Below the pieces are notes generated by a model that did no database searches, was not told where the DNA came from, and saw nothing but the letters and a program-made list of their open reading frames with translations. A DNA stretch of 64,000 nucleotides from Falsiroseomonas selenitidurans (GTDB taxonomy: Bacteria > Pseudomonadota > Alphaproteobacteria > Acetobacterales > Acetobacteraceae): positions 1 through 64,000 of the forward strand of contig NZ_JAAVNE010000026.1 in the NCBI RefSeq assembly GCF_012103215.1, written 5' to 3'. The translations under genes were made by a program, and so were the position numbers. Below, piece after piece: positions 18,177 through 27,551 of this stretch; the first letter of the stretch is position 1, and every line of letters begins with the position of its first letter.

Positions 18177-20840
18177 ATGGCGATGAAATTCACCCACAGG
18201 TTGCGATTCCTCTACCGGACCGCCCTGCTGCTGGCGGGAGTCGTGCCGGCCGTCGCGCCCCGCCCGGCCGGGGCGCAGATCTCGGATGGCGCGTCGCTCG
18301 CGCCACCTTCACTGCCCGCCCTTCTCCCCGGCGGCCTGCCCCTTCCCGCCCTGCCGCCGGCCGCACAGCAGGAGATCCTGCAACGGATGCGCGAGGCCGC
18401 CACCGGCCGCCCCCCCGCCCCGCCCGGCCCGCTGCCCGCCCCCGCCGCGCCCGCCACGCTCCCGGCGCCGGAGCCTGCCGCCACGCCGGCGCTGTCGCAT
18501 ACCGAGGCCTTCTTCGCCGAGCGCCTCGGCCTGGCGTTGCGGCAGTTCGGTTATGACAGCTTCAACGCCCCGCCCCGCCCGCCCGGCCTGATCGGCGCCC
18601 TGCCCGAGGACTACGTCATCGGCCGCGACGACGAGCTGGTGCTGGCGCTGCGCGGCCGCACCCGCGCCACGCTGAACCTGCGGGTGCAGCGCGATGGCAG
18701 CATCCTGACCCCGGATCTGCCGCCCATCCCCGCCGCCGGCCGCACGCTCGGCGAATTGCGTGCCGACCTGGCCGCCCGCGTCGCCCGCGACATGCCGGGC
18801 ACCGAGACCTTCGTCTCGATCGGCCAGGTCCGTCAGATCGCGGTCTTCGTCGCCGGCGAGGTGCAGCGGCCGGGCATGCAGACGCTGACCGCCCTTTCCT
18901 CCGTGCTGGATGCGCTGATGCAGGCCGGCGGGCCGCGCCGCACCGGCAGCCTGCGCGCCATCCGCATCGACGGCCCGCGCGGCCGGCGCATCGTCGACCT
19001 CTATGCCGTCATCACCGGGGAGGAGGCGGAGGCCGACCTGACGCTGACCGAAGGCGAGCGCATCCTGGTGCCGCCGCTCGGCAGCGTGGTCGCCGTGGCC
19101 GGGGAGGTGACGCGGCCGGGCATCTACGAGCTGCCCGCCGGCGCCCGCAGCGCGCCGCTGGCCACCCTGCTGCGCCTGGCGGGGGAGCCGCTGCGCCCGG
19201 CCGGCAACCGCTTCCTGGTGCAGGGCACCGATGCCGGCGGCCGGCGCAGCTTCGCCGAGATCCGCCCTGGGGACGCGGTGCGGCGCGGCGACAGCGTGCT
19301 GGTGCAGCCCGGCGCCGATGTGGTGGCCAACCGGCTGCGCCTGTCCGGCCACGTCACCGCGCCGCTGACCCGCGCCCTGCCGCGGCACGGCGGGTCGCTG
19401 CGCAGCCTGCTGTCGGACCCCCGGCTGGTGCGGCCGGACCCCTATCCGCGCCTGGCCGTGGTGCTGCGGCTGGACCCCCAGACCCGCGGCCGCCACTTCC
19501 TGCCCTTCGACCTCTCCCGCCTGCTGCGCGGCAGCACGGACCTGCCGCTGGCCGAGGGCGACGAGGTGATCGTGCTCGGCAACGCCGACATCGCCTGGCT
19601 GGCCAGCCCGCCGGTGCAGCGCGCCCTGCGCGGCGAAGCGCCGGCGGCGGAAGCCTGCCCGGCCCTGGTCCAGCTGGCCATCGCCAGCCGCAGCGCCCCC
19701 GCCCGCTTCGCCCATGCCCGCGGCGCCGGCTTCCCCGAGATCGGCGCCCCCGGCTGCCCCGCCGTGTTCCGCGACCACCCGCCGCTGCTCGGATTCCTGC
19801 TGGACACCGCCGCGCTGCTGAGCGGGGAGGTGCGCCAGCCCGGCCTGTTCCCCCTGGCCGACGACACCGGGCTCGACCTGCTGCTGGCCGCCGCCGGCGG
19901 CACCACGGAAGGCGCCGACCTGTCCGCCATCGAACTGGCGCGCGAACCCACGGACCAGTCCGGCGCCCAGCCGCTGTCCCGCCTGCTGCTCGACCTGCGG
20001 TCCCGCAACTTCGCCGCCGTGCGGCTTTCACCGCGCGACGTCATCCGCATCCCGCGCGGCTTCAGCGACCGCGAAGCCGGGCCCGTCACCCTGGCCGGAG
20101 AAGCCCTCCGCCCCGGCAGCTACGACATCCGGCGCGGCGAGAAGCTCTCGGAACTCCTTGCCCGCGCCGGGGGGCTGACGCCGCAGGCCTACCCCTACGG
20201 CGCCGTCTTCACCCGCGAGAGCGTGCGGCTGCGCCAGCAGGAAGGCTTCGCCCGCACGGCGCGGGACCTGGAGACCTCGCTGGTGCAGGTGGCCGCCGGG
20301 CAGGCGGTGGCGGGCGGGCGCGGCGTCGGCACCGATGTCGGCAGCGCCATCACCGCGGGGCGCGAACTGGCCAACGCCCTGCGCCAGGCCCAGGCCGCCG
20401 GCCGCATGGTGGTGGAGGCCGACCCGGTGCAACTCGCCGCCCATCCGGAGCGCGACGTGCTGCTCGAACCGGGCGACCTGATCGTCATCCCGAAACGCCC
20501 CAATGAAGTGACCGTGGTCGGCGCCGTGCTGAACCCCGGCAGCCTGCAATTCCGGTCCGGCTGGCGCGCCGGCGACTACACCAGCGCCGCCGGCGGCCCG
20601 CAGCGCTTCGCCGACACCAGCCGCGCCTTCGTGGTGCTGCCGAACGGCCAGGCCGCCCCTGCCGGCCTCTCCGCCTGGCAGGCCGGCGGCCCGCCCGTCC
20701 CGCCCGGCAGCCTGGTGGTGGTGCCGCAGGACCCCTCCCCCTTCGAAACCTGGGGCCTGGTGCGCGACCTGACCCAGGTGCTGAGCCAGATCACCATCTC
20801 CTCCGCCGCCCTGGCGGTGATCGCGCGGGAGGTGCGTTGA
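18177..20840 (+). CDS. Multi-SLBB polysaccharide export protein (Wza-like)
   Basis: An 887-residue exported protein with a signal peptide (cut near PRPAGAQ). A proline-rich linker, about residues 60-100, precedes the Poly_export domain (YVIGRDDELVLALRGRTRAT onward). Several SLBB-type domains follow, each recognisable by a VAGEV/LxGEVxxPG-type strand-turn: VFVAGEVQRPGMQ, VAVAGEVTRPGIYELPAGAR, LLSGEVRQPGLFPL, TLAGEALRPGSYDIRRGEK and VTVVGAVLNPGSLQF. The C-terminus is a hydrophobic helix. It is far longer than E. coli Wza (about 380 residues), like the long SLBB exporters of acetic acid bacteria. It should form the outer-membrane/periplasmic conduit for the polymer made by the divergent genes. 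Confidence 0.9.
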   Translation: MAMKFTHRLRFLYRTALLLAGVVPAVAPRPAGAQISDGASLAPPSLPALLPGGLPLPALPPAAQQEILQRMREAATGRPPAPPGPLPAPAAPATLPAPEPAATPALSHTEAFFAERLGLALRQFGYDSFNAPPRPPGLIGALPEDYVIGRDDELVLALRGRTRATLNLRVQRDGSILTPDLPPIPAAGRTLGELRADLAARVARDMPGTETFVSIGQVRQIAVFVAGEVQRPGMQTLTALSSVLDALMQAGGPRRTGSLRAIRIDGPRGRRIVDLYAVITGEEAEADLTLTEGERILVPPLGSVVAVAGEVTRPGIYELPAGARSAPLATLLRLAGEPLRPAGNRFLVQGTDAGGRRSFAEIRPGDAVRRGDSVLVQPGADVVANRLRLSGHVTAPLTRALPRHGGSLRSLLSDPRLVRPDPYPRLAVVLRLDPQTRGRHFLPFDLSRLLRGSTDLPLAEGDEVIVLGNADIAWLASPPVQRALRGEAPAAEACPALVQLAIASRSAPARFAHARGAGFPEIGAPGCPAVFRDHPPLLGFLLDTAALLSGEVRQPGLFPLADDTGLDLLLAAAGGTTEGADLSAIELAREPTDQSGAQPLSRLLLDLRSRNFAAVRLSPRDVIRIPRGFSDREAGPVTLAGEALRPGSYDIRRGEKLSELLARAGGLTPQAYPYGAVFTRESVRLRQQEGFARTARDLETSLVQVAAGQAVAGGRGVGTDVGSAITAGRELANALRQAQAAGRMVVEADPVQLAAHPERDVLLEPGDLIVIPKRPNEVTVVGAVLNPGSLQFRSGWRAGDYTSAAGGPQRFADTSRAFVVLPNGQAAPAGLSAWQAGGPPVPPGSLVVVPQDPSPFETWGLVRDLTQVLSQITISSAALAVIAREVR

Positions 20841-20844
20841 GGGA

Positions 20845-23043
20845 GTGTGGCGCGGGTGGCCTCGCGGGGGCGCCGCCCCCGCACCCCCACCGGGGGGCGT
20901 GGCGCCCCCCGGGCCCCGCCTTCTGGCAGGGGGGTGCAGGGGGGACAGCGTCCGCCTTGCGATCACCCGCGCCGCCTTGCTCCTCACGCTCCTCCTGCCC
21001 CTCCCCACCCTGGCGCAGGCGGTGCCAGGAACCGGGTCAAGCCTGGGTGGGGTAGGGCTGATCGAGGCACGGAATGCGCGGTTCCGGCCGGATGGGGTGG
21101 TGGAGGCAGGGACCACGCTGCGGCACCAGCGGCGCTTTCACTTTCTGACCTGGCAGGCGCTGCCCTGGCTGGAGACGACGTTCCGCCTGGCGGAGCGGCT
21201 GGATGGCACCAGCGGCGCGGGGATGACCACGGACCGCGCCTTCGACGTGAAGCTGCGGCTGCTGGCGGAGGATGACTGGCACCCGGCCGTGGCGATCGGG
21301 CTGCAGGATTTCATCGGCACGGGGATCTATTCCGGCGAGTACCTGGTGGCATCGAAGCGCTTCGGCCCGCTGGATGTGACGCTGGGGCTGGGCTGGGGCC
21401 GGCTCGGCACCGGCGCGGATTTCGGCAATCCGCTGGCCGCGCTGTCGCCGCGCTTCGATGACCGACCGCGGGAGGTCGGGCAGGGTGGCGCGATCAACAC
21501 CTTTCCCTTCTTCAGGGGGGAGGATGCGGCGCTGTTCGGCGGGCTGGAATATTCCCTGCCGCCGGTCTGGACGCCGTGGGGCGCGGTGGAGGGGCTGCGC
21601 GGCAAGCTGGAGGTTGCCGGCGATGCGCTGCGGGACGAGCGCGGCGGCTGGCCGGCGCAGACAACCGGGTTGCGGGGGCTGGCGGACAGCCGGCTGAACT
21701 ACGGGCTGCACTGGTCGAATGGCTGGCTCGATGCCGGGCTGGACTGGGTGCATGGCACGGACCTGCTGTTCCGTCTGTCCGCCCGGCTGGACCCGGAGCG
21801 GGTGCAGGCGCCCGCCGTGCCGCTGCCGGCGCTGGCGCCCCGGCCCCTGGCGCCGGTGGCGGCGCCGGCGGACGCGATCCGCGCGGCGCTGCGCGAGGCC
21901 GGGTTCCGGCCGGTGGCGGTGGAACTGCGCGGGGCGGAGGCGCGGATCGCGGTGGCGGGCGCGCGCCAGCGCCGCCTGGCCGGGGTGGCCGGGCGGGTGC
22001 TGCGCGCGGTGCAGCCGCATCTGCCGCGGGACGTGGAGCGGGTGCGGCTTTCCTGGCGCCGGGCGGGGGTGGAGGTGGCGCGGCTGGTGCTGCCGCGCCG
22101 GGCCATGGAAGCCGCGAGCCGCGGCGAGGGCAGTGCGGAGGAGGTGTTCTTCGCCACCACCCTGTCCCCCACCGGGACAGACGCTTTCGGCGCCGGTGAC
22201 CCCGGCGGCGCCAGCTTCGATGCGGTGCCGCGGGTTTCGGTGCTGCTGGGCGATCCCTCCCGCACCCTGCGCTGGCAGTTATCCGCCCTGGCGGGCGGGC
22301 GGTGGGAGATGGGGGGCGGGCTGGCGCTGGCGGGCAGCCTCTCCCGCAGCCTGGCGGGCAACCTGGCCGGCGCGCCGCCTTCCGACAGCCTTCTGCCGCG
22401 CGTCCGCAGCGAGGCCGCGCGCTATGCGCGGGAGGGCGAGACGGCGATCCCGGCCCTGTATGCCGAGCGCATCGCCGGCCTCGGGCCCGACATCTTCGGC
22501 CGTCTCACCGCCGGGTTCCTGGAGCCGATGTTCGCCGGTGTCTCGGCGGAGGTGCTGTGGCGGCCGCAGGCACGCGACTGGGCGCTGGGGGCGGAGGTCG
22601 CGCAGGTGGCGCAGCGCGACTACGACCAGCGCCTGGGGGTGCTGGGCTACAGCGTCACCACCGGGCATGTCTCCGCCTATGCCGACCTGCCCTGGTACAA
22701 CCTGCAGGGCGTGGTCCGCGCCGGGCGCTATCTGGCGGGCGACTGGGGCGCGACGGTGGAGCTTTCCCGCCGCTTCGCCAGCGGCATCGAGATCGGCGGC
22801 TTCGCCACCTTCACCGACGTGCCCTTCAGCCGGTTCGGGGAGGGCAGCTTCGACCGCGGCGTCTTCATCCGCATCCCGCTGGATCTGTTCGGCCTGGCCT
22901 CGCCGGCTGTGGCGCCCGTGGTGGTGCGCGGCGTGACGCGCGACGGCGGCGCCCGCCTGTCCGTGGACAACCCGCTGTGGGCGGTGACGCGGGAAGGCCG
23001 GGCGCGGGCGCTGCGCGAGGGCTTTCCGGCCTTCTTGCACTGA
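20845..23043 (+). CDS. YjbH-family exopolysaccharide outer-membrane protein
   Basis: A protein of up to 732 residues of the YjbH/GfcD family: a predicted beta-barrel lipopolysaccharide- or exopolysaccharide-associated protein. Typical segments are GGVGLIEARNARFRPDGVVE, LPWLETTFRL, DRAFDVKLRLLAED, FDVK-type strands and YLVASKRFGPLDVTLGLGWG early on, and an aromatic-rich barrel with WGATVELSRRF near the end. The signal peptide (AALLLTLLLPLPTLAQA) starts only about 40 codons into the frame. The one upstream start codon is the GTG at 20845, so the residues before the signal would be encoded by a GC-rich repeat element; the real initiation site is uncertain. It lies 4 bp after the SLBB gene. Confidence 0.85.
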   Translation: MWRGWPRGGAAPAPPPGGVAPPGPRLLAGGCRGDSVRLAITRAALLLTLLLPLPTLAQAVPGTGSSLGGVGLIEARNARFRPDGVVEAGTTLRHQRRFHFLTWQALPWLETTFRLAERLDGTSGAGMTTDRAFDVKLRLLAEDDWHPAVAIGLQDFIGTGIYSGEYLVASKRFGPLDVTLGLGWGRLGTGADFGNPLAALSPRFDDRPREVGQGGAINTFPFFRGEDAALFGGLEYSLPPVWTPWGAVEGLRGKLEVAGDALRDERGGWPAQTTGLRGLADSRLNYGLHWSNGWLDAGLDWVHGTDLLFRLSARLDPERVQAPAVPLPALAPRPLAPVAAPADAIRAALREAGFRPVAVELRGAEARIAVAGARQRRLAGVAGRVLRAVQPHLPRDVERVRLSWRRAGVEVARLVLPRRAMEAASRGEGSAEEVFFATTLSPTGTDAFGAGDPGGASFDAVPRVSVLLGDPSRTLRWQLSALAGGRWEMGGGLALAGSLSRSLAGNLAGAPPSDSLLPRVRSEAARYAREGETAIPALYAERIAGLGPDIFGRLTAGFLEPMFAGVSAEVLWRPQARDWALGAEVAQVAQRDYDQRLGVLGYSVTTGHVSAYADLPWYNLQGVVRAGRYLAGDWGATVELSRRFASGIEIGGFATFTDVPFSRFGEGSFDRGVFIRIPLDLFGLASPAVAPVVVRGVTRDGGARLSVDNPLWAVTREGRARALREGFPAFLH
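20866..20910. repeat. GC-rich double-hairpin element at the yjbH 5' end
   Basis: Two strong inverted repeats lie in tandem: GGGGGCG/CGCCCCC around one base (20866-20880) and GGGGGGCG/CGCCCCCC around TGG (20892-20910). The element lies between the SLBB and YjbH genes and overlaps the only available YjbH start frame. It looks like a REP-type extragenic element. Confidence 0.65.
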
Positions 23044-23094
23044 GCGTATCGTCGCTGCCTGCCACGCCCGGCGACAAGGGCGAAGGAGGAAACC

Positions 23095-25062
23095 ATGCTG
23101 AATGCAATCAGGCCGCGGCGCGGGGCGGCGCTGGGAGCGTTTGCGCTGCTGGCCGCCGGCGCGCTGCCCGCCAGGGCCGAGGTGGTGCGCTTCGACATCA
23201 CGGCGCGCGAAGCCGCCGCCCTCGGCGGCCGCGAATTCGGCGCCAGCGGCCAGGCGGAGAAGATCACCGCGCGGGCAACCCTGGCGCTGGACCCCGCCCA
23301 TCCGCGCAACGCCGTGATCGTCGACCTGGACCGCGCGCCGCGCAACGCGGATGGCCGGGTGGAGGCGATGACGGAGGTGGTGATCCTGCGCCCCGCCCGC
23401 CCCAACGGCACCCTGCTGTTCGAGGTGCTGAACCGCGGCCGCAAGCTGCTGCCCGGCTGGGTGCAGGACACCAGCACGGCGGCCGGAATCCGGCTGCAGC
23501 AACCCGACGATGCCGGCAATGGCTTCCTGCTGGAACAGGGTTTCACGCTGGTCTGGGCCGGCTGGCAGGCGGACAGCCCCGCCGCCCCCGGCGCGCTGCG
23601 CATCGAGGTGCCGACGGTCGCCGGCCTCACCGGGCCGTCGCGGGAGGAATGGCCGGCGGCCAGCCGGCCCGGGCCGCAGCGCGTCACGCTCAGCTACCCC
23701 CTGGCGGACCGCGCCAGCGCGCGGCTGACGGTGCGGGCGCGGACGGATATGGACCGGCAGACGCCGGCCGGGCTGGGCTTCACCTTCATCGATGACAGCA
23801 CGCTGGAGATCACCCGCCCGGACGGCATCGCTGCCGGTGCGATCCTCGAGTTGACCTACACCGCCCGCGACACGCGGGTGATGGGCATGGGCCTCGCCGC
23901 GATCCGCGACGTGACCTCCTTTCTGCGCCGCGCCACCGGGCCGGAGAATCCCCTGGCCGCGAACGGCAGGCCGGGGGTGGATCGCGCCATCGGCCTCGGC
24001 ATCTCGCAATCCGGCCGCGTGCTGCGCGACGTGCTGTATTTCGGCATGAACGAGGACGAGGCCGGGCGCCTGGTGTTCGAGGGCATGATGCCGGTGATCC
24101 CCGGCGCCCGCCGCAGCTTCACCAATGCCCGCTTCGCCCAGCCGGGCCGCAACCCGGGGCCGCAATACGACCGGCTGTTCCCGGTGCTGGGCTTTCCCTT
24201 CACCTATGCGGTGATGGAGGACAAGGTCGGCGGCCGGCGGGATGGCATCCTGCTGCGCTGCCAGCAGACCAATACCTGCCCCGTCATCATGCACATGGAT
24301 TCGGAGTTCGAGTTCTGGGGCTCCCAGGCCAGCCTGCTGGTCACCGACACGCAAGGCAACCACCACGACCTGCCGGCGAATGTGCGCGCCTACCTGGTTT
24401 CCGGCACGCCGCATGGCAATGCCTGGAACGCGGTGGCGCGGCGCATCGCCGCCTGCCGCATGGCGCTGAACCCGATGACCCAGGGCCCGGCGCTGCGCGC
24501 CCTGATCGTCGCCATGGAACGCTGGGTGCGGGACGGGGTGGAACCCCCGGCCAGCCGCTTCCCGACCCTGGCCGCCGGCACGCTGACGCGGCCGGCGATG
24601 GTGTATCCGGAAATCCCCGGCCTGCCCTATCGCGGGCAGTATGTGCGGGCGGAGCTGGTGGAGCAGACCGCGCCGCTGCCGCGCGCGACCGGCAGCTACC
24701 CGCTGTTCCTGCCGCGCGCCGGGCTGGACGGCAACGCCGTGGGCGGCATCCGCCAGCCGATCCTGGAGGCGCCGCGTGCCACCTATGTCGGCTGGAACGC
24801 GCAGGCTGCCGGCGACGGGCCGCAGGAGATCTGCACCCAGGTGGGTGGCGTGGTGCCCTTTGCGGAGACCCGCGCGGCCAGGCTGGCCGCCGGCGACCCG
24901 CGCCCCTCGATCGAGGAGCTGTATCCGACGCCGGCCGCCTATGTGGCAGCGGTGCGCCAGGCCTCGGCAAGGCTGGTGGCCGAACGGCTGCTGCTGCCGG
25001 CGGATGCGGAAGCCGCCGTGACGGCCGCCGAGGCCGGCACCCTGGCCCGCCTGGCGCCCTGA
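23095..25062 (+). CDS. Exported alpha/beta hydrolase domain protein
   Basis: A 655-residue protein with a signal peptide (cut near LPARAE). It resembles the large alpha/beta-hydrolase-domain proteins of unknown substrate common in Alpha- and Betaproteobacteria. The nucleophile elbow is GISQSGRVLRD; a glutamate/aspartate region (MDSEFEFWGSQASL) and a histidine (VSGTPHGNAW) complete a plausible triad. A disulfide-prone CQQTNTC lies in between. The C-terminal third, about residues 500-655, is a helical cap-like segment. A GAAGGAGG Shine-Dalgarno precedes the ATG. It follows YjbH by 51 bp but need not belong to the polysaccharide operon. Confidence 0.8.
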   Translation: MLNAIRPRRGAALGAFALLAAGALPARAEVVRFDITAREAAALGGREFGASGQAEKITARATLALDPAHPRNAVIVDLDRAPRNADGRVEAMTEVVILRPARPNGTLLFEVLNRGRKLLPGWVQDTSTAAGIRLQQPDDAGNGFLLEQGFTLVWAGWQADSPAAPGALRIEVPTVAGLTGPSREEWPAASRPGPQRVTLSYPLADRASARLTVRARTDMDRQTPAGLGFTFIDDSTLEITRPDGIAAGAILELTYTARDTRVMGMGLAAIRDVTSFLRRATGPENPLAANGRPGVDRAIGLGISQSGRVLRDVLYFGMNEDEAGRLVFEGMMPVIPGARRSFTNARFAQPGRNPGPQYDRLFPVLGFPFTYAVMEDKVGGRRDGILLRCQQTNTCPVIMHMDSEFEFWGSQASLLVTDTQGNHHDLPANVRAYLVSGTPHGNAWNAVARRIAACRMALNPMTQGPALRALIVAMERWVRDGVEPPASRFPTLAAGTLTRPAMVYPEIPGLPYRGQYVRAELVEQTAPLPRATGSYPLFLPRAGLDGNAVGGIRQPILEAPRATYVGWNAQAAGDGPQEICTQVGGVVPFAETRAARLAAGDPRPSIEELYPTPAAYVAAVRQASARLVAERLLLPADAEAAVTAAEAGTLARLAP

Positions 25063-25068
25063 GGCCGG

Positions 25069-26760
25069 TCAGGCCAAGGGCAGGGCCAGCTCCTCCGGCA
25101 CCGCCGCGATCCGCCGCGCCCGCAGCGCGGCGGAGAAGGCCGGGTCGGCGGTGAGGACACAGAGCGGCACGGCCAGGATCATCCCGGCCGTGAAGGGCAG
25201 GGCCAGCGCCAAGGCGGGCCAGGACACCAGGGCGAAGGCCGCGGTCAGCAGCAGCCCGGCCACCGTGTGCGGCCACAGCATGCGCGTGGCATCGCCCCAG
25301 GTGACGCCGCGGTCGGCGCGGTTCTGCGGCAGCCAGCCGGCGCGGGCGCCGAAGGGCAGCCGGGCCAGGAAGGCGGCCTTGTTCAGGATCGACAGCGGCT
25401 CGAACAGCTGCATGAAGGCCAGTTCCGCCAGCGCCCCGCGGGCGAAGGCGGCGCGGCCGCCATAGGTCGCGGCGAGCCTGCCCTGCGCCAGCGCCTGGGC
25501 GTAGCCGGCCAGCTTCGGCGCGAAGTAGCAGAGCCAATGCGCGAGGATGGCCAGCGCCAGCGCCCCCATCGGCGTGCCCGCCCCGCCGCCGGTCAGCGCG
25601 TTGGCCGCCGCCAGCAGCAGCAGGGCGGCATACAGCGGCGCGCCCAGGAACAGCAGGATCGCCTGCAGCAACTGCAGCCGGCCGAGCCAGCTCATCCCCT
25701 TCAGGCGCAACAGATGAAAATACTGCATGTTGCCGGCACCCCAGCGTTCGTCCCGGCGCAGGAATTCCGGCAGGGCGGGCGGGTTCGCTTCCTGGCTGCC
25801 GTCTTCCGCCGGCAGGCAGCGCACCGCCCAGCCCGCAGCCTGCAGCCGCACCGATTCCACCATGTCGTGGCTCAGGATGCGGCTGCCATCGGGCAGGGGT
25901 TCCAGCTTCGCATGGTCGCGGAAGGGGGCGGCGCGGAGGATGGCGTTGTGGCCCCAATAGGGGCCGGCATCCATCTGCCACCAGGCCTGCCCGGTGGCCC
26001 AGGCGCGCATCCCGGCGCGCATGCCGAACTGGAACAGCCGCGGGAAGGCGGCGGTGGCCGGGCGGCCGACGATCAGCTGCTGCACGATGGCCAGCCGCGG
26101 ATCGGCCTCCATGATCGCCACCAGCCGCAGCACGGCGTCCGGCGTCATCACGCTGTCGGCGTCCAGCGTGATGAAGAAGGCCTCGTCGGTCAGGTGGTGG
26201 TCCAGGAAGTCCATCACATTGCCGGCCTTGAAGCCGGTGTTCAGCGTCCGCCGGCGGTAGCGGGCCTGCGGATGGGCCGCCAGGAAGGCCGCGACGGCCG
26301 CTTCCTCCGCCGCCACCGCCGGCGGGTCCTGGGTGTCGGACAGCAGCCAGAGCCGGAAGCGCTCCCCGGCGCCGCGCGCCGCCAGGCCATGGAGCAGCGC
26401 GCCGAGCGGCGGCAGCACCGCGCCCATCTCCTCGTTCCGCAGGCAGACCAGCAGCGCGGTCACGGCCTGCGGCGGGCCGGGGCGGGCGCGGGCGGCGGCC
26501 GGCAGCACCGCGGTGGCGGGGTCCGGGCTGCGCAGCAGGATCACCAGCCCGACCAGCGCATTGGCGGCCGAAAGCGCCGCCCAGGGCGTGGTCAGCGCCA
26601 GGCACAGCAGGATCAGTGCCTCCGCCGCGTTCAGGCCGTGCGGCAGCAGGGCGCGCAGCGGCAGCAGCAGCAGCAGCGCGGCGAGGGCGGCGACCAGCAG
26701 CGCGAACAGCGTTCGGCGCAGCGGCGCGGATTCGGTGGGTTCGGGCACGGGGGCGGACAT
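25069..26760 (-). CDS. opgH: OpgH/MdoH-type glucan glucosyltransferase
   Basis: A 563-residue inner-membrane GT2 enzyme. Two N-terminal helices precede the catalytic domain with LLVCLRNEE, DADSVMTPDAV (the DxD metal site), EDGSQEANPP and RRDERWGAGNMQY, the acceptor and product QxxRW-type motif. About five C-terminal membrane helices follow. It makes linear beta-1,2-glucan backbones (osmoregulated periplasmic glucans) from UDP-glucose. It is shorter than E. coli OpgH (about 850 residues), lacking the extended N-terminus. The periplasmic partner OpgG is not adjacent. It is convergent with the alpha/beta hydrolase gene, 6 bp away. Confidence 0.92.
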   Translation of the reverse strand: MSAPVPEPTESAPLRRTLFALLVAALAALLLLLPLRALLPHGLNAAEALILLCLALTTPWAALSAANALVGLVILLRSPDPATAVLPAAARARPGPPQAVTALLVCLRNEEMGAVLPPLGALLHGLAARGAGERFRLWLLSDTQDPPAVAAEEAAVAAFLAAHPQARYRRRTLNTGFKAGNVMDFLDHHLTDEAFFITLDADSVMTPDAVLRLVAIMEADPRLAIVQQLIVGRPATAAFPRLFQFGMRAGMRAWATGQAWWQMDAGPYWGHNAILRAAPFRDHAKLEPLPDGSRILSHDMVESVRLQAAGWAVRCLPAEDGSQEANPPALPEFLRRDERWGAGNMQYFHLLRLKGMSWLGRLQLLQAILLFLGAPLYAALLLLAAANALTGGGAGTPMGALALAILAHWLCYFAPKLAGYAQALAQGRLAATYGGRAAFARGALAELAFMQLFEPLSILNKAAFLARLPFGARAGWLPQNRADRGVTWGDATRMLWPHTVAGLLLTAAFALVSWPALALALPFTAGMILAVPLCVLTADPAFSAALRARRIAAVPEELALPLA

Positions 26761-26780
26761 GCCGCCCGATCATGGCGCGG

Positions 26781-27551
26781 TTACGGCGAAAGCGGCACGC
26801 CCGCCTGCGCCAGCCGCAGCGCCCCCAGCGCCAGCCCGCCCCAGCCCAGCGTGGCCAGCGCCACCAGCCGCGGCCCGGCCCGCGTCAGCAGCCAGAAGCC
26901 GGGCACCGCCTGCATCGCATGCACGGCGAGGAAATGCGCCACGCGCAGGTCGCCGCCGTCGCGGGACCAGAAGAAGGGCGGCAGGCCCGGGGTGGCGGCG
27001 CCAACCAGCGGGCTTCCGGCGCCGCCGATGGCGAAGCCCGTCACCAGGCCCAGCACGCCCGTCACCACCAGGCCGAGCCCGACGGCCAGGCGCCAGGGCC
27101 GCGGCTGCGCCGCCTCCCCCCGCGCCAGCACCAGCACGCCCAGCAGCCCCGCCATCAGCACCAGCAGCGTCGCCGCCGCGCCCATCACGCCGAACATCGC
27201 CTGACCGATCGGGTCGGTGGCGAAGTGGCTGGGCAGGCCGGCGGCGCCGCGCCCGGTGATCCACACCATCTCCAGCGCCGCCGCCGCCAGCGTGCCGCCC
27301 AGCACCAGCCAGGCCAGCGCACCGCGCCGGGCAGCGGGGGCCAGCAGCCCCCAGGCCCAGGCGAGCGTCCAGAACCAGGGCAGCAGGCTGGCCGCGAATT
27401 TCGCCGGCTTGGTCCAGACGGAGGTGCCGCCGATCTGCCGCCCATCCAGCGCCATCGCCAGCAGGCACAGCGCCAGCCAGGCCAGCATCGCCCAGCCCGC
27501 CCAGGCCAGCACCGGCTGGCGGCGGTGCAGTTCCGCGAGGAAGCCCCTCAT
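26781..27551 (-). CDS. Multi-pass membrane protein of unknown function
   Basis: A 256-residue protein with about seven predicted helices and few charged loops. A recognisable stretch is GGTSVWTKPAKFAASLLPWF near residue 50 and FWSRDGGDLRVAHFLAVHAM near residue 200, the latter placing two histidines next to a membrane helix, which could bind a metal or haem; that is speculation. Its start overlaps the stop of the Aba4-like gene by 4 bp, so the two are coupled. I do not recognise a named family. Confidence 0.75.
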   Translation of the reverse strand: MRGFLAELHRRQPVLAWAGWAMLAWLALCLLAMALDGRQIGGTSVWTKPAKFAASLLPWFWTLAWAWGLLAPAARRGALAWLVLGGTLAAAALEMVWITGRGAAGLPSHFATDPIGQAMFGVMGAAATLLVLMAGLLGVLVLARGEAAQPRPWRLAVGLGLVVTGVLGLVTGFAIGGAGSPLVGAATPGLPPFFWSRDGGDLRVAHFLAVHAMQAVPGFWLLTRAGPRLVALATLGWGGLALGALRLAQAGVPLSP

